Positions 24,715 to 33,004 of a stretch of DNA of 64,000 nucleotides are shown piece after piece (the first letter of the stretch is position 1; the number at the start of each line of letters is the position of its first letter). The position numbers and the translations under genes were made by a program. The stretch is from positions 1-64,000 of the forward strand of contig NZ_FPCG01000006.1 in the NCBI RefSeq assembly GCF_900116905.1, in the 5' to 3' direction. The notes beneath the pieces were generated by a model that searched no databases, was not told the DNA's origin, and saw only the letters and a list, made by a program, of their open reading frames with translations. The DNA comes from Micrococcus terreus (lineage in GTDB: Bacteria > Actinomycetota > Actinomycetes > Actinomycetales > Micrococcaceae).

Positions 24715-25836
24715 TCAGTGCTCCGGGGAGTACTCCGAGCCGACCTCGATGGAACCGTCGATGATGCCCTGCTTGATGGCCTCCAGCTCGGACTTCATCT
24801 CCTCGGACACCTCGCCGTCGAAGTCGTGGAACGGAGCCAGGTCCACGCCGCCGTTCTCCAGGGTGCCCACGTAGGGCTCGGAGGAGAACTCGCCCTCGAG
24901 GTCGTTGGCGATGACCTCCTGGACGGCGTCGCCCATCTTCTTGACCACGGAGGTCAGGATGACCTCGCCCTGCTCGGTGGTCTCGTAGCCGTCGGAGTCC
25001 ACCCAGATCACCTTGGCCGAGGCGCCACCGTTGTTGGCCTCCACCACGGCGTCCAGAGTGCCCAGGCCCACGGGGCCGGCCACCGGCATGATGATGTCGG
25101 CGCCCTCGTTGATGAAGTTGGTGGTGTTGGTCTTGCCAGCGGCCTGGTTCTCGAAGTCACCCGTGAAGGACCCGGTCTTGGCCTCGCGGTCCCAGCCCAG
25201 GACCTGGACGTCCGCACCCTTCTCCTGGTTGTAGTGCTCCACGCCCGCGGCGAAGCCGTCCATGAAGATGGTCACGGTGGGGATCTCGGCTCCGCCGTAG
25301 GTGGCGACCTTGCCGGACTCCGAGGTGCCGGCGGCCAGGTAGCCGGCCAGGAAGGCGGCCTCAGCCGTGTCATAGATGATGCGCTGGACGTTCTCGGTGA
25401 AGTCCGTGTCGGTGACGTCCACACCGATGAAGTGGATGTCCGTCTGCTCCTGGGCGATCGGCTTGATGGTGTTGCCCAGCAGGAAGCCCACACCGATGAT
25501 CGAGTCGCAGCCGGACTGGACCATCTGGTTCACGTTGGGAGTGAACTCCGAGGGGGAGTTGGACTCGGCCTGGGCCATCTCGATGCCCAGCTCGTCCTTG
25601 GCGGCGGTGACGCCCTCGTAGGAGGACTGGTTGAAGGAACGGTCGTCGAAGCCGCCCTGGTCGGAGACGATGCAGGCCTTGTAGTCGCTGTTGTCCTCAG
25701 CAGGACCGGAGCCGGCGCCGTTGCCGGACTCCTCGGGAGCAGCACCGCAGCCGGCGAGCAGCAGGCCGGAGACGCCCAGCAGGGCCGCCGGGACGCCGAC
25801 GGAACGGGAGAGACGGGAGGAGGATGCAGAGCGCAT
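24715..25836 (-). CDS. BMP-family nucleoside-binding lipoprotein (PnrA/BmpA type)
   Basis: A 373-residue substrate-binding lipoprotein. The signal peptide ends in lipobox LLLAGC, so the mature protein is lipid-anchored outside the membrane. The Bmp domain begins KACIVSDQGGFDDRSFNQSSYEG, where the Asp and Phe residues contact the nucleoside base in this family; VNQMVQSGCDSIIGVGFLLG, FIGVDVTDTDFTENVQ and VDSDGYETTEQG follow. ATG 25836 has AAAGGATC upstream. It is the first gene of the importer operon, 135 bp after the M20 gene, so an own promoter is likely. The substrate is inferred from the family and the adjoining deaminase and phosphorylase genes. Confidence 0.92.
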   Translation of the reverse strand: MRSASSSRLSRSVGVPAALLGVSGLLLAGCGAAPEESGNGAGSGPAEDNSDYKACIVSDQGGFDDRSFNQSSYEGVTAAKDELGIEMAQAESNSPSEFTPNVNQMVQSGCDSIIGVGFLLGNTIKPIAQEQTDIHFIGVDVTDTDFTENVQRIIYDTAEAAFLAGYLAAGTSESGKVATYGGAEIPTVTIFMDGFAAGVEHYNQEKGADVQVLGWDREAKTGSFTGDFENQAAGKTNTTNFINEGADIIMPVAGPVGLGTLDAVVEANNGGASAKVIWVDSDGYETTEQGEVILTSVVKKMGDAVQEVIANDLEGEFSSEPYVGTLENGGVDLAPFHDFDGEVSEEMKSELEAIKQGIIDGSIEVGSEYSPEH

Positions 25837-25971
25837 GATGATCCTTTTGGTGCGAGGGATGTGGCAGCAGTGCGTGTTGCAGACTGTTACCCCTGAGTTT
25901 ACCCAACGTTGTGCGGATCACGCCGACGCTCCCCTGGCCCCGTGATTCCGGGCCGGATGGGCCGTGCTCCG

Positions 25972-27231
25972 CTACTGGACCCCGGCCATCGCTCGCAGTG
26001 CCGCGGCCGTGAAGATGCGCATGCCCACGCCGATCGCCCGCTCGTCCGGGGCGAAGTCGCCCATGTGCAGGTCATAGACCGGGCCACCCGGAGTGCGGGT
26101 GCCCAGTCGGAGCATGGAGCCGGGGACCTGCTGCGTCATCCAGGCGAAGTCCTCGCCGCCCATCGACTGAGGCGTGAGCTGGATGGCCCGGGAGCCCAGC
26201 TCGGCACGGGCGGAGTCCTCGATCAGGTCGGTCTCGGCCTCGGTGTTGACCACGGGAGGCACCCCGCGCACGTGCTCCAGGCTGACCTTGACCCCATACG
26301 GTGCCGCCACCTGCTGGACCACCTCGTCCAGCAGCTCACCTGCAGACTGCCAGGCCTCGGCGTCCAGGCAGCGCAGGGTGCCCGCGAGGTAGCCGGTGGA
26401 CGGGATGGCGTTCGGGGCCGCGCCGGCGGTGATCTGGCCCCACACCACGGAGACCGCCGAGCGGACGTCGATCCGGCGGTTCAGCACCGCCGGGACATTG
26501 ACGGCGATCTGGGACAGGGCATAGACCATGTCCTCGGTCAGGTGCGGACGGGAGGTGTGGCCGCCGCGTCCGGTCAGCGTGATCTTCACGGTGTCCGAGG
26601 CCGAGGTGATGGCACCGATGCGCGTGCCGATGGTGCCGACGTCGAAACGCGGTTCGCAGTGCGCGGCCAGGATCCGGGGCAGACCCTCCAGCACACCCTG
26701 GCGGATGACGGAGAGGGATCCGCCGGGCAGGCGCTCCTCTGCGGGCTGGAAGATGACCCGGACGCGGCCGGTGAGGGGGACGTCGTCGTAGGCGCTGTCG
26801 ATCTGACCGGCTTGGCCGGTCACCAGACGGTGGATGGCGATGGCGGTGCCGGCCATGACCGTGGTGTGCACGTCATGTCCGCAGGCGTGGGCCACGCCCT
26901 CGGTGGCGGAGGCGTAGTCCAGACCGGTGCGCTCGGGCAGGGGCAGGGCGTCGATGTCCGCCCGCAGACCCAGCACCAGCGGTCCCTCGCCGATGTCCAC
27001 GTAGGCACCGGTGTCCTGCAGCTTGACCGGGCTCAGTCCGTGGTCGGTGAGCAGCTCGAGGATCCGCTGGGTGGTGCGGTGCTCCTCATAGGAGAGCTCC
27101 GGATGCTGGTGCAGATCCCGGCGGAAGGCCACCAGATCCGACTCCAGTGACTTCACCAGGGGCGTCACTCGAGGCAGCCCGGGGTCATCGGCCACGGGCT
27201 GTCCGGCGGTGCGGGGCAGGCTCTCGGTCAT
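25972..27231 (-). CDS. M20-family amidohydrolase (AmhX/HipO-like)
   Basis: A 419-residue metal-dependent amidohydrolase or aminoacylase of peptidase family M20D. Metal-binding motifs HACGHDVHTTVMAGT and LIFQPAEE-like VIFQPAEERLPGGS, AAHCEPRFDVGTIG, the dimerisation-domain segment GRGGHTSRPHLTEDMV and the last metal ligand region SMGGEDFAWMTQQVPG are present. Likely substrates are N-acyl amino acids or indole conjugates; none can be chosen. It lies 48 bp downstream of the guanylyltransferase stop and upstream of the nucleoside operon, both on the minus strand. Confidence 0.9.
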   Translation of the reverse strand: MTESLPRTAGQPVADDPGLPRVTPLVKSLESDLVAFRRDLHQHPELSYEEHRTTQRILELLTDHGLSPVKLQDTGAYVDIGEGPLVLGLRADIDALPLPERTGLDYASATEGVAHACGHDVHTTVMAGTAIAIHRLVTGQAGQIDSAYDDVPLTGRVRVIFQPAEERLPGGSLSVIRQGVLEGLPRILAAHCEPRFDVGTIGTRIGAITSASDTVKITLTGRGGHTSRPHLTEDMVYALSQIAVNVPAVLNRRIDVRSAVSVVWGQITAGAAPNAIPSTGYLAGTLRCLDAEAWQSAGELLDEVVQQVAAPYGVKVSLEHVRGVPPVVNTEAETDLIEDSARAELGSRAIQLTPQSMGGEDFAWMTQQVPGSMLRLGTRTPGGPVYDLHMGDFAPDERAIGVGMRIFTAAALRAMAGVQ

Positions 27232-27279
27232 CGTCTGGATGCTACCGCTCCGTAGGTGCGGATCACTCAGTGCTACGAC

Positions 27280-28434
27280 TCAGAGGACGTCGTTGCGGCC
27301 GCGGGCCTTGAGGGCCTCCACGGCCTGCTTGACGGACTGGGCGTGCTCGGTGGTGGTCACCAGCAGGGCATCAGGGGTGTCCACTACGACGACGTCCTCC
27401 ACGCCGATCAGCGCGATCACCCGTTGGGTGTCGGTCACCACCACACCGGTGGCCTTGTCCGCATAGACACGGGGGGTGTCGCCGATGACGGTGATGCCGG
27501 AGGCGTCCTTGGCCGGGTTCAGGCGGGCGATGGCCGCGAAGTCCCCGACGTCGTCCCAGGTGAAGACCCCGGGGATGACGGCGACGTCGCCAGCATCGGC
27601 CGCCGGCTCAGCCACGGCGTAGTCGATGGCGGTCTTCTTCAGGGTGGGCCAGATCCGCTGCATGACCTCATCCTGGGCGTCAGTGCCCCACGCCTGGGCG
27701 ATCTCGGTCAGCCCGGCGTGCAGCTCGGGCTCGCTGGCCTTGAGGTGGCGCAGCATCAGCTCCACCGGGGCCACGAACATCCCTGCGTTCCACAGGTACT
27801 CGCCGGAGTCCACGTACTCCTGGGCGAGCTTCTCGGCCGGCTTCTCCACGAAGGCGGCCACGTCACGCGCGTTCGGGGCGCCGTCCACGTCCAGGGGCTC
27901 GCCCTGACGGATGTAGCCGAACCCGGTGGAGGCGTAGGTGGGCTTGATGCCGATCGTGACGATCCGACCGGAGGCCGCGGTGGCCACCGCCTCCCGCACG
28001 GCCTGCTGGAAGACGTCCACGGGGCCGATCACCTGGTCGGCCGCGAAGGATCCCATGATTGCTTCGGGGTCGCGCTCATGGAGGATGGCCGCGGCCAGCC
28101 CGATCGCTGCGGCCGAGTCCTTGGGCTCCGGCTCGAGCACCAGGTCTGAGGTGTCCAGGTCCGGCAGCTGGCCGCAGACAGCCTCCTGGTGCGCCTGGCC
28201 GGTCACCACCATGATCGGCCGCGAGGAGAGATCGTCCAGACGGTCATAGGTGGCACGGATCAGCGTCTGGCCGGAACCGGTCAGGTCATGGAGGAACTTG
28301 GGCGCGGCGGCGCGAGAGAGCGGCCAGAGTCGAGTCCCCACTCCCCCGGCCGGAATCACCGCCACGAAGCGCTCCAGTCCTGGTCCGGACACGGCTGTGG
28401 TTGAAGTGGTCTGGTCGGTCACAGGGGTCAGCAT
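27280..28434 (-). CDS. manC: mannose-1-phosphate guanylyltransferase
   Basis: A 384-residue sugar nucleotidyltransferase making GDP-mannose from mannose-1-phosphate and GTP for glycans and glycolipids. It has the nucleotide-binding loop VIPAGGVGTRLWPLSR, KFLHDLTGSGQTLIRATYDR, VLEPEPKDSAAAIGLAAA, substrate loop GFGYIRQGEPLD, FVEKP and WNAGMFVA. The C-terminal mannose-6-phosphate isomerase half found in bifunctional enzymes is missing. ATG 28434 is preferred to a frame extended to 28500, which lacks family residues and would run through the intergenic space; GGGAGGG lies upstream. It is divergent from sdhC. Confidence 0.92.
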   Translation of the reverse strand: MLTPVTDQTTSTTAVSGPGLERFVAVIPAGGVGTRLWPLSRAAAPKFLHDLTGSGQTLIRATYDRLDDLSSRPIMVVTGQAHQEAVCGQLPDLDTSDLVLEPEPKDSAAAIGLAAAILHERDPEAIMGSFAADQVIGPVDVFQQAVREAVATAASGRIVTIGIKPTYASTGFGYIRQGEPLDVDGAPNARDVAAFVEKPAEKLAQEYVDSGEYLWNAGMFVAPVELMLRHLKASEPELHAGLTEIAQAWGTDAQDEVMQRIWPTLKKTAIDYAVAEPAADAGDVAVIPGVFTWDDVGDFAAIARLNPAKDASGITVIGDTPRVYADKATGVVVTDTQRVIALIGVEDVVVVDTPDALLVTTTEHAQSVKQAVEALKARGRNDVL

Positions 28435-28631
28435 AGGCCAGCCGCCCTCCCGGACCAGGGAGGAAGGACCGGCGTACGGCATGGGGGTGAGCGAATACAC
28501 ACTGGCCGCGAGTGAGGCGCAGAGGCTGAATCGGGACTACTCTGTCATGAAGGAATGCACTCGCACCGGCGTTCTCCTCAGTGCGCGCTCCCCGCGTCAC
28601 AGCGCCCTTGCAAACCTTGGGAGGTTTAACA

Positions 28632-29039
28632 GTGTCAATTGCGACGACAGCGCAGGCCCCGGCGAAGTCCGGCCGAGGGACCCTCTATCGCGGCAATGAG
28701 GGCATGTGGTCCTGGGTGGGCCACCGCATCACCGGTGTGGTGATCTTCTTCTTTCTGCTGGTCCACGTGTTGGACACAGCACTGGTGAGGGTCTCGCCGG
28801 AGGCCTACGACGCCGTGATCGGCACCTATCAGAACCCGGTGATGGCCGTGGGCGAGGTCGGCCTCGTCGCCGCCATCGTCTTCCACGCCTTCAACGGTCT
28901 GCGCATCATCCTGGTGGACTTCTGGAAGGGCGGCACCAAGTACCACAAGCAGATGCTGTGGGCCGTGCTGATCCTGTGGGTCGTGACCATCGCCGCCTTC
29001 TCCATCCGTCACCTGTCCCTCGCCTTCGGAGGTCACTGA
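28632..29039 (+). CDS. sdhC: succinate dehydrogenase cytochrome b556 subunit
   Basis: A 135-residue membrane anchor of complex II, with three helices. The signature GNEGMWSWVGHRITGVVIFFFLLVHVLD holds the quinone-site Ser/His/Arg set and the heme-ligand His; a further His lies in VFHAFNGLRII. It binds heme b and menaquinone with SdhD. GTG 28632 is used, with GGGAGGTTTAAC upstream. It is the first gene of sdhCDAB; sdhD starts 3 bp after its stop. The divergent guanylyltransferase gene leaves about 200 bp for the promoter. Confidence 0.93.
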   Translation: MSIATTAQAPAKSGRGTLYRGNEGMWSWVGHRITGVVIFFFLLVHVLDTALVRVSPEAYDAVIGTYQNPVMAVGEVGLVAAIVFHAFNGLRIILVDFWKGGTKYHKQMLWAVLILWVVTIAAFSIRHLSLAFGGH

Positions 29040-29042
29040 TCC

Positions 29043-29528
29043 ATGAGTGTCACCACTGAACCCATCATCGCGGCCCCCCGCACCGGCCGGATCGATCCCA
29101 AGTACCTCCGCTCGAAGGGCTCCAGCGGCAGCTTCGAGATGCTGACCTGGCTGTTCATGCGCCTGTCCGGCGTCCTGCTGGTCGTGCTGATCTTCGTGCA
29201 CCTGTTCTCCAACCTGATGGTCGGGGACGGCATCAACGGCATCGACTTCGGCTTCGTGGCCGGCAAGTGGGCCGATCCGTTCTGGCAGTTCTGGGACCTG
29301 GCCCTGCTCTGGCTGGCCATGCTGCACGGCACCAACGGCGTGCGCACCATCATCAACGACTACGCCGAACGGGACGGTGTCCGGTTCTGGCTGAAGATGA
29401 TCCTCTACGTGGCCACCGTCGTGATCATCGTCCTGGGCACCCTGGTGATCTTCACCTTCGAGCCCTGCCTGGTGGACGGCGCCGGCAACCTCCTCGAGGC
29501 CTCCCCCGCCTTCTGCGAGACCCGCTGA
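29043..29528 (+). CDS. sdhD: succinate dehydrogenase hydrophobic anchor subunit
   Basis: A 161-residue second membrane subunit of complex II. It has three helices: FEMLTWLFMRLSGVLLVVLIFVHLFSNLMV with a candidate heme His, FWDLALLWLAMLHGTNGVRTIIND with the other His and conserved NG..R, and ILYVATVVIIVLGTLVIF. ATG 29043 is 3 bp downstream of sdhC. A 64-bp gap follows before sdhA. It completes the quinone and heme site of the enzyme. Confidence 0.93.
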   Translation: MSVTTEPIIAAPRTGRIDPKYLRSKGSSGSFEMLTWLFMRLSGVLLVVLIFVHLFSNLMVGDGINGIDFGFVAGKWADPFWQFWDLALLWLAMLHGTNGVRTIINDYAERDGVRFWLKMILYVATVVIIVLGTLVIFTFEPCLVDGAGNLLEASPAFCETR

Positions 29529-29592
29529 GCCCCGGGCCCACACGGCCTTCCAGACTGACTTCAGACGTTCTCATAGCTAAGGAACACCACGA

Positions 29593-31380
29593 ATGCAGGT
29601 ACACAAGTACGACGTCGTGATCGTCGGCGCCGGTGGCGCCGGGATGCGCGCCGCCATCGAGTCCGGCCAGCGCGCGCGCACCGCCGTCCTCACCAAGATC
29701 TACCCCACCCGCTCCCACACCGGTGCGGCTCAGGGCGGCATGTGCGCCGCTCTGGCCAACGTCGAGGAGGACAACTGGGAGTGGCACACCTTCGACACCG
29801 TCAAGGGCGGTGACTACCTGGTGGACCAGGACGCCGCCGAGGTGATGGCCAAGGAGGCCATCGACGCGGTGCTGGACCTGGAGAAGATGGGTCTGCCCTT
29901 CAACCGCACCCCCGAGGGCAAGATCGACCAGCGTCGCTTCGGCGGCCACACCCGTGACCACGGCAAGGCCCCGGTCCGCCGCGCCTGCTACGCCGCAGAC
30001 CGCACCGGTCACATGATCCTGCAGACCCTCTATCAGAACTGCGTCAAGCACAACGTCGAGTTCTACAACGAGTTCTACGTGCTGGACCTGCTGATGGTGG
30101 ACGAGGAGGCGACCCGCGAGGACGGGACCCCCTACACCCAGAAGCGCGTGGCCGGCGTCGTGTCCTACGAGCTGGCCACCGGCGAGCTGCACATCTTCCA
30201 GGCCAAGTCCGTGGTCTTCGCCACCGGCGGCGCCGGCAAGGTGTACAAGACCACCTCCAACGCCCACACCCTCACCGGTGACGGCATGGCCATCGCCTAC
30301 CGTGCGGGCCTGCCCCTGGAGGACATGGAGTTCGTCCAGTTCCACCCCACCGGCCTGGCCGGTCTGGGCATCCTGCTCTCCGAGGCCGCTCGCGGCGAGG
30401 GCGGCATCCTGCGCAACGCGGACGGTGAGCGCTTCATGGAGCGCTACGCCCCGACGATCAAGGACCTGGCCCCGCGTGACATCGTGGCCCGCTCCATGGC
30501 CGAGGAGGTCCGTCAGGGCCGTGGCGCCGGTCCGAACAAGGACTACGTGCTGCTGGACCTGACCCACCTGGAGCCCTCGCACATCGACGAGAAGCTGCCG
30601 GACATCACCGAGTTCGCCCGCACCTACCTGGGTGTGGAGCCGTACACCGAGCCGGTGCCGGTCTTCCCCACCTGCCACTACTTCATGGGCGGCATCCCCA
30701 CCAACATCAAGGCCGAGGTCCTGCAGGACAACGACACCGTGGTGCCGGGTCTGTACGCCGCCGGCGAGGTGGCCTGCGTGTCCGTGCACGGCTCGAACCG
30801 TCTGGGCACCAACTCCCTGCTGGACATCAACGTCTTCGGCCGTCGCGCCGGCATCTACGCCGCCGAGTATGCGCAGACCGCTGATTTCGTGGAGTTGCCC
30901 GAGGGTGGGGAGCTGCCCACGGTCGAGCACATCGAGAACCTGCGCTCTGCCACCGGCGCCGAGAAGGTCGGCGAGCTGCGCTCGCGCCTGCAGGAGGTCA
31001 TGGACGCCGACATGCAGGTGTTCCGTGACGAGGACTCGATCCGCCGCGCACTGGCCGAGATCGAGGACCTGCGTCACCGCTACGAGCAGGTCTCCGTGCA
31101 GGACAAGGGCCAGCGGTTCAACCTGGACCTGCTGGAAGGACTCGAGCTGGGCTACCTGCTGGACATCGCCGAGGCGATGACCCTGGCCGCCCTGGGCCGC
31201 AAGGAGTCCCGCGGTGGTCACTACCGCGAGGACTACCCGGACCGCGACGACGAGAACTTCATGGCCCACACCATGATCTACCGTGACGAGAACGCCGAGA
31301 TGGAGGGCGTGAAGGGCATCCGGTTCGAGACCAAGCCCGTGGTCGTCACCCGATACCAGCCGATGGAGCGTAAGTACTGA
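29593..31380 (+). CDS. sdhA: succinate dehydrogenase flavoprotein subunit
   Basis: A 595-residue catalytic subunit oxidising succinate to fumarate with covalently bound FAD. The FAD loop DVVIVGAGGAGMRAAIES opens the protein, and the FAD-linked His is in RSHTGAAQGGMCAAL. Substrate-binding segments include FGGHTRDHGKAPVRRACYAADRTGH and FVQFHPTGLAG, with the proton-transfer Arg in RGEGGILRNADGERFMERY and HGSNRLGTNSLLDINVFGRRAG near the end of the capping domain. Its length is normal. The stop shares one base with the sdhB start. Confidence 0.96.
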   Translation: MQVHKYDVVIVGAGGAGMRAAIESGQRARTAVLTKIYPTRSHTGAAQGGMCAALANVEEDNWEWHTFDTVKGGDYLVDQDAAEVMAKEAIDAVLDLEKMGLPFNRTPEGKIDQRRFGGHTRDHGKAPVRRACYAADRTGHMILQTLYQNCVKHNVEFYNEFYVLDLLMVDEEATREDGTPYTQKRVAGVVSYELATGELHIFQAKSVVFATGGAGKVYKTTSNAHTLTGDGMAIAYRAGLPLEDMEFVQFHPTGLAGLGILLSEAARGEGGILRNADGERFMERYAPTIKDLAPRDIVARSMAEEVRQGRGAGPNKDYVLLDLTHLEPSHIDEKLPDITEFARTYLGVEPYTEPVPVFPTCHYFMGGIPTNIKAEVLQDNDTVVPGLYAAGEVACVSVHGSNRLGTNSLLDINVFGRRAGIYAAEYAQTADFVELPEGGELPTVEHIENLRSATGAEKVGELRSRLQEVMDADMQVFRDEDSIRRALAEIEDLRHRYEQVSVQDKGQRFNLDLLEGLELGYLLDIAEAMTLAALGRKESRGGHYREDYPDRDDENFMAHTMIYRDENAEMEGVKGIRFETKPVVVTRYQPMERKY

Positions 31381-32168
31381 TGAGCACTGTCACCGAGGCC
31401 GCTGAGCCAGCATCCAAGGTCGACCTGGGCACCCAGGGCGGCGGATCCGGAGAGATCCAGAGCTTCGACGTCACCCTCAAGGTCCGCCGCTACCTGCCGG
31501 AGACCTCTGAGGAGTCCTACTGGGACGAGTGGACCGTCACCATGTACGGCACCGACCGTGTGCTGGACGCACTGCACAAGGTCAAGTGGGAGATCGACGG
31601 CACCCTGTCGTTCCGTCGCTCCTGCGCCCACGGCATCTGCGGCTCCGATGCCATGCGCATCAACGGCCGCAACCGCCTGGCCTGCAAGACCCTGCTGAAG
31701 GACCTGGACCTGTCCAAGCCCATCCTGGTGGAGCCCATCAAGGGCCTGCCGGTGGAGAAGGACCTGATCGTGGACATGGACCCGTTCTTCCAGTCCTACC
31801 GCGAGATCATGCCGTTCCTGATCAACAAGGGCCCCGAGCCCACCAAGGAGCGCCTCCAGTCCCAGGAGGACCGGGCCCGCTACGACGACACCACCAAGTG
31901 CATCCTGTGCGCCGCGTGCACCTCGTCCTGCCCGGTGTTCTGGACCGACGGCCAGTACTTCGGACCGGCAGCGATCGTCAACGCCCACCGGTTCATCTTC
32001 GACTCGCGTGACGACGCCGGAGACCTGCGCCTGGAGGTCCTCAACGACAAGGAGGGCGTGTGGCGCTGCCGCACCACCTTCAACTGCTCCGAGGCCTGCC
32101 CCCGCGGCATCCAGGTCACCAAGGCCATCGCCGAGGTCAAGCAGGCGGTCCTGAACCGCACCTTCTGA
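31380..32168 (+). CDS. sdhB: succinate dehydrogenase iron-sulfur subunit
   Basis: A 262-residue electron-transfer subunit. Cluster ligands are visible for [2Fe-2S] (SCAHGICGSDAM plus RLACKTL), [4Fe-4S] (CILCAACTSSCPVFW) and [3Fe-4S] (CRTTFNCSEACPRGIQVTKA). The first 25 residues are a hydrophilic extension before FDVTLKVRRYLP. ATG 31380 overlaps the sdhA stop by one base (TGATG). It passes electrons from SdhA-FAD to menaquinone in SdhCD. A strong terminator follows at 32193. Confidence 0.96.
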   Translation: MSTVTEAAEPASKVDLGTQGGGSGEIQSFDVTLKVRRYLPETSEESYWDEWTVTMYGTDRVLDALHKVKWEIDGTLSFRRSCAHGICGSDAMRINGRNRLACKTLLKDLDLSKPILVEPIKGLPVEKDLIVDMDPFFQSYREIMPFLINKGPEPTKERLQSQEDRARYDDTTKCILCAACTSSCPVFWTDGQYFGPAAIVNAHRFIFDSRDDAGDLRLEVLNDKEGVWRCRTTFNCSEACPRGIQVTKAIAEVKQAVLNRTF

Positions 32169-32192
32169 TCTCCCGCGGAGACCAGACAGACC

Positions 32193-32224
32193 AGAAGCCC
32201 CGCACCGAACGGTGCGGGGCTTCT
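32193..32224. terminator. sdhCDAB terminator
   Basis: A perfect 14-bp stem (AGAAGCCCCGCACC / GGTGCGGGGCTTCT) with a 4-nt loop, then CTGTTCT. It lies between convergent sdhB and the 32.3-kb membrane-protein gene and can serve both. Confidence 0.92.
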
Positions 32225-32258
32225 CTGTTCTCAGACGCAGGTGCTCAGGCCCTCGGTG

Positions 32259-32948
32259 TCAGTACCGGGGCTTCTCCGACTGAGCACGGGTGTAGGCGGC
32301 CACGTCCTTGTTGAAGGCGGTGATCAGCCAGACGATGTTCACCACAATGAACAGCGCGCTCAGCACGATCGCCAGGATCAGCCCCGGTCCCTCGTAGACG
32401 CTGAGTCCGCTGAAGCCGAAGGCGGAGAAGGCGATGCCCAGGATGGCCAGGACGATGCCCAGGATGCGAGCCCAGTTCTTGCCCTTGCGCAGCGGCAGGT
32501 AGACCAGCAGGTACAGGCCGATGCCCAGCACCAGGACGACCAGGGTGGTCCCCAGCGTCATGGCGCTCGATGCCGCCAAAGCGGTGTCCAGCTCGGCCTC
32601 GGACATGGCCAGGCCGCCGGCCTCGAGCTGGTTCCGGACCTGCTCGCGCACGGCGTCCTCGTTGGGCGGGAAGATCAGGCTCACCAGGGAGGAGAGCACC
32701 CACAGGACCAGCGATCCCAGGGTGAGCTTGAGCAGCAGGTCCATCTTGGCCGGCCGCTCCACCGGTGCACCGTACTGGCCCTGCTGGGCGTAGGGCGTGG
32801 TGCCGTAGCGGCTGCCCTGCTCGGGTGCCTGTCCGGGCTGGCCGGGTGCGGGGTACTGCATCTGACCGGGCTGGCCGTACTGCTGGCCGGGGTTCGGCTG
32901 GTTCGGATCCTGCCCGGGGGGTGGGTTCGGAGGAAGGTTCTGACTCAT
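32259..32948 (-). CDS. Pro/Gln-rich N-terminal membrane protein, unknown function
   Basis: A 229-residue protein I do not recognise. Residues 1-65 are disordered and rich in Pro, Gln, Gly and Tyr (PNPPPGQDPNQPNPGQQYGQ), a tail common on actinobacterial membrane proteins. Then come four hydrophobic helices: LLLKLTLGSLVLWVLSSLVSLI, TLGTTLVVLVLGIGLYLLVYL, ILGIVLAILGIAFSAFGF and ILAIVLSALFIVVNIVWLITAF. A charged loop between the first two (NEDAVREQVRNQLEAGG) is likely extracytoplasmic. It ends convergently with sdhB and lies 56 bp after the ABC permease gene. Confidence 0.8.
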   Translation of the reverse strand: MSQNLPPNPPPGQDPNQPNPGQQYGQPGQMQYPAPGQPGQAPEQGSRYGTTPYAQQGQYGAPVERPAKMDLLLKLTLGSLVLWVLSSLVSLIFPPNEDAVREQVRNQLEAGGLAMSEAELDTALAASSAMTLGTTLVVLVLGIGLYLLVYLPLRKGKNWARILGIVLAILGIAFSAFGFSGLSVYEGPGLILAIVLSALFIVVNIVWLITAFNKDVAAYTRAQSEKPRY

Positions 32949-33004
32949 CTGGGAGTCCTCTCTGTCAGGGGGTGATGTACAGATCTGTCAGCACGGGGCC
33001 GGAC

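Noticed and set aside
25837-25971. Promoter boxes upstream of the BMP lipoprotein gene
   Set aside because: Candidate -35 and -10 hexamers had poor spacing; nothing firm enough to annotate.
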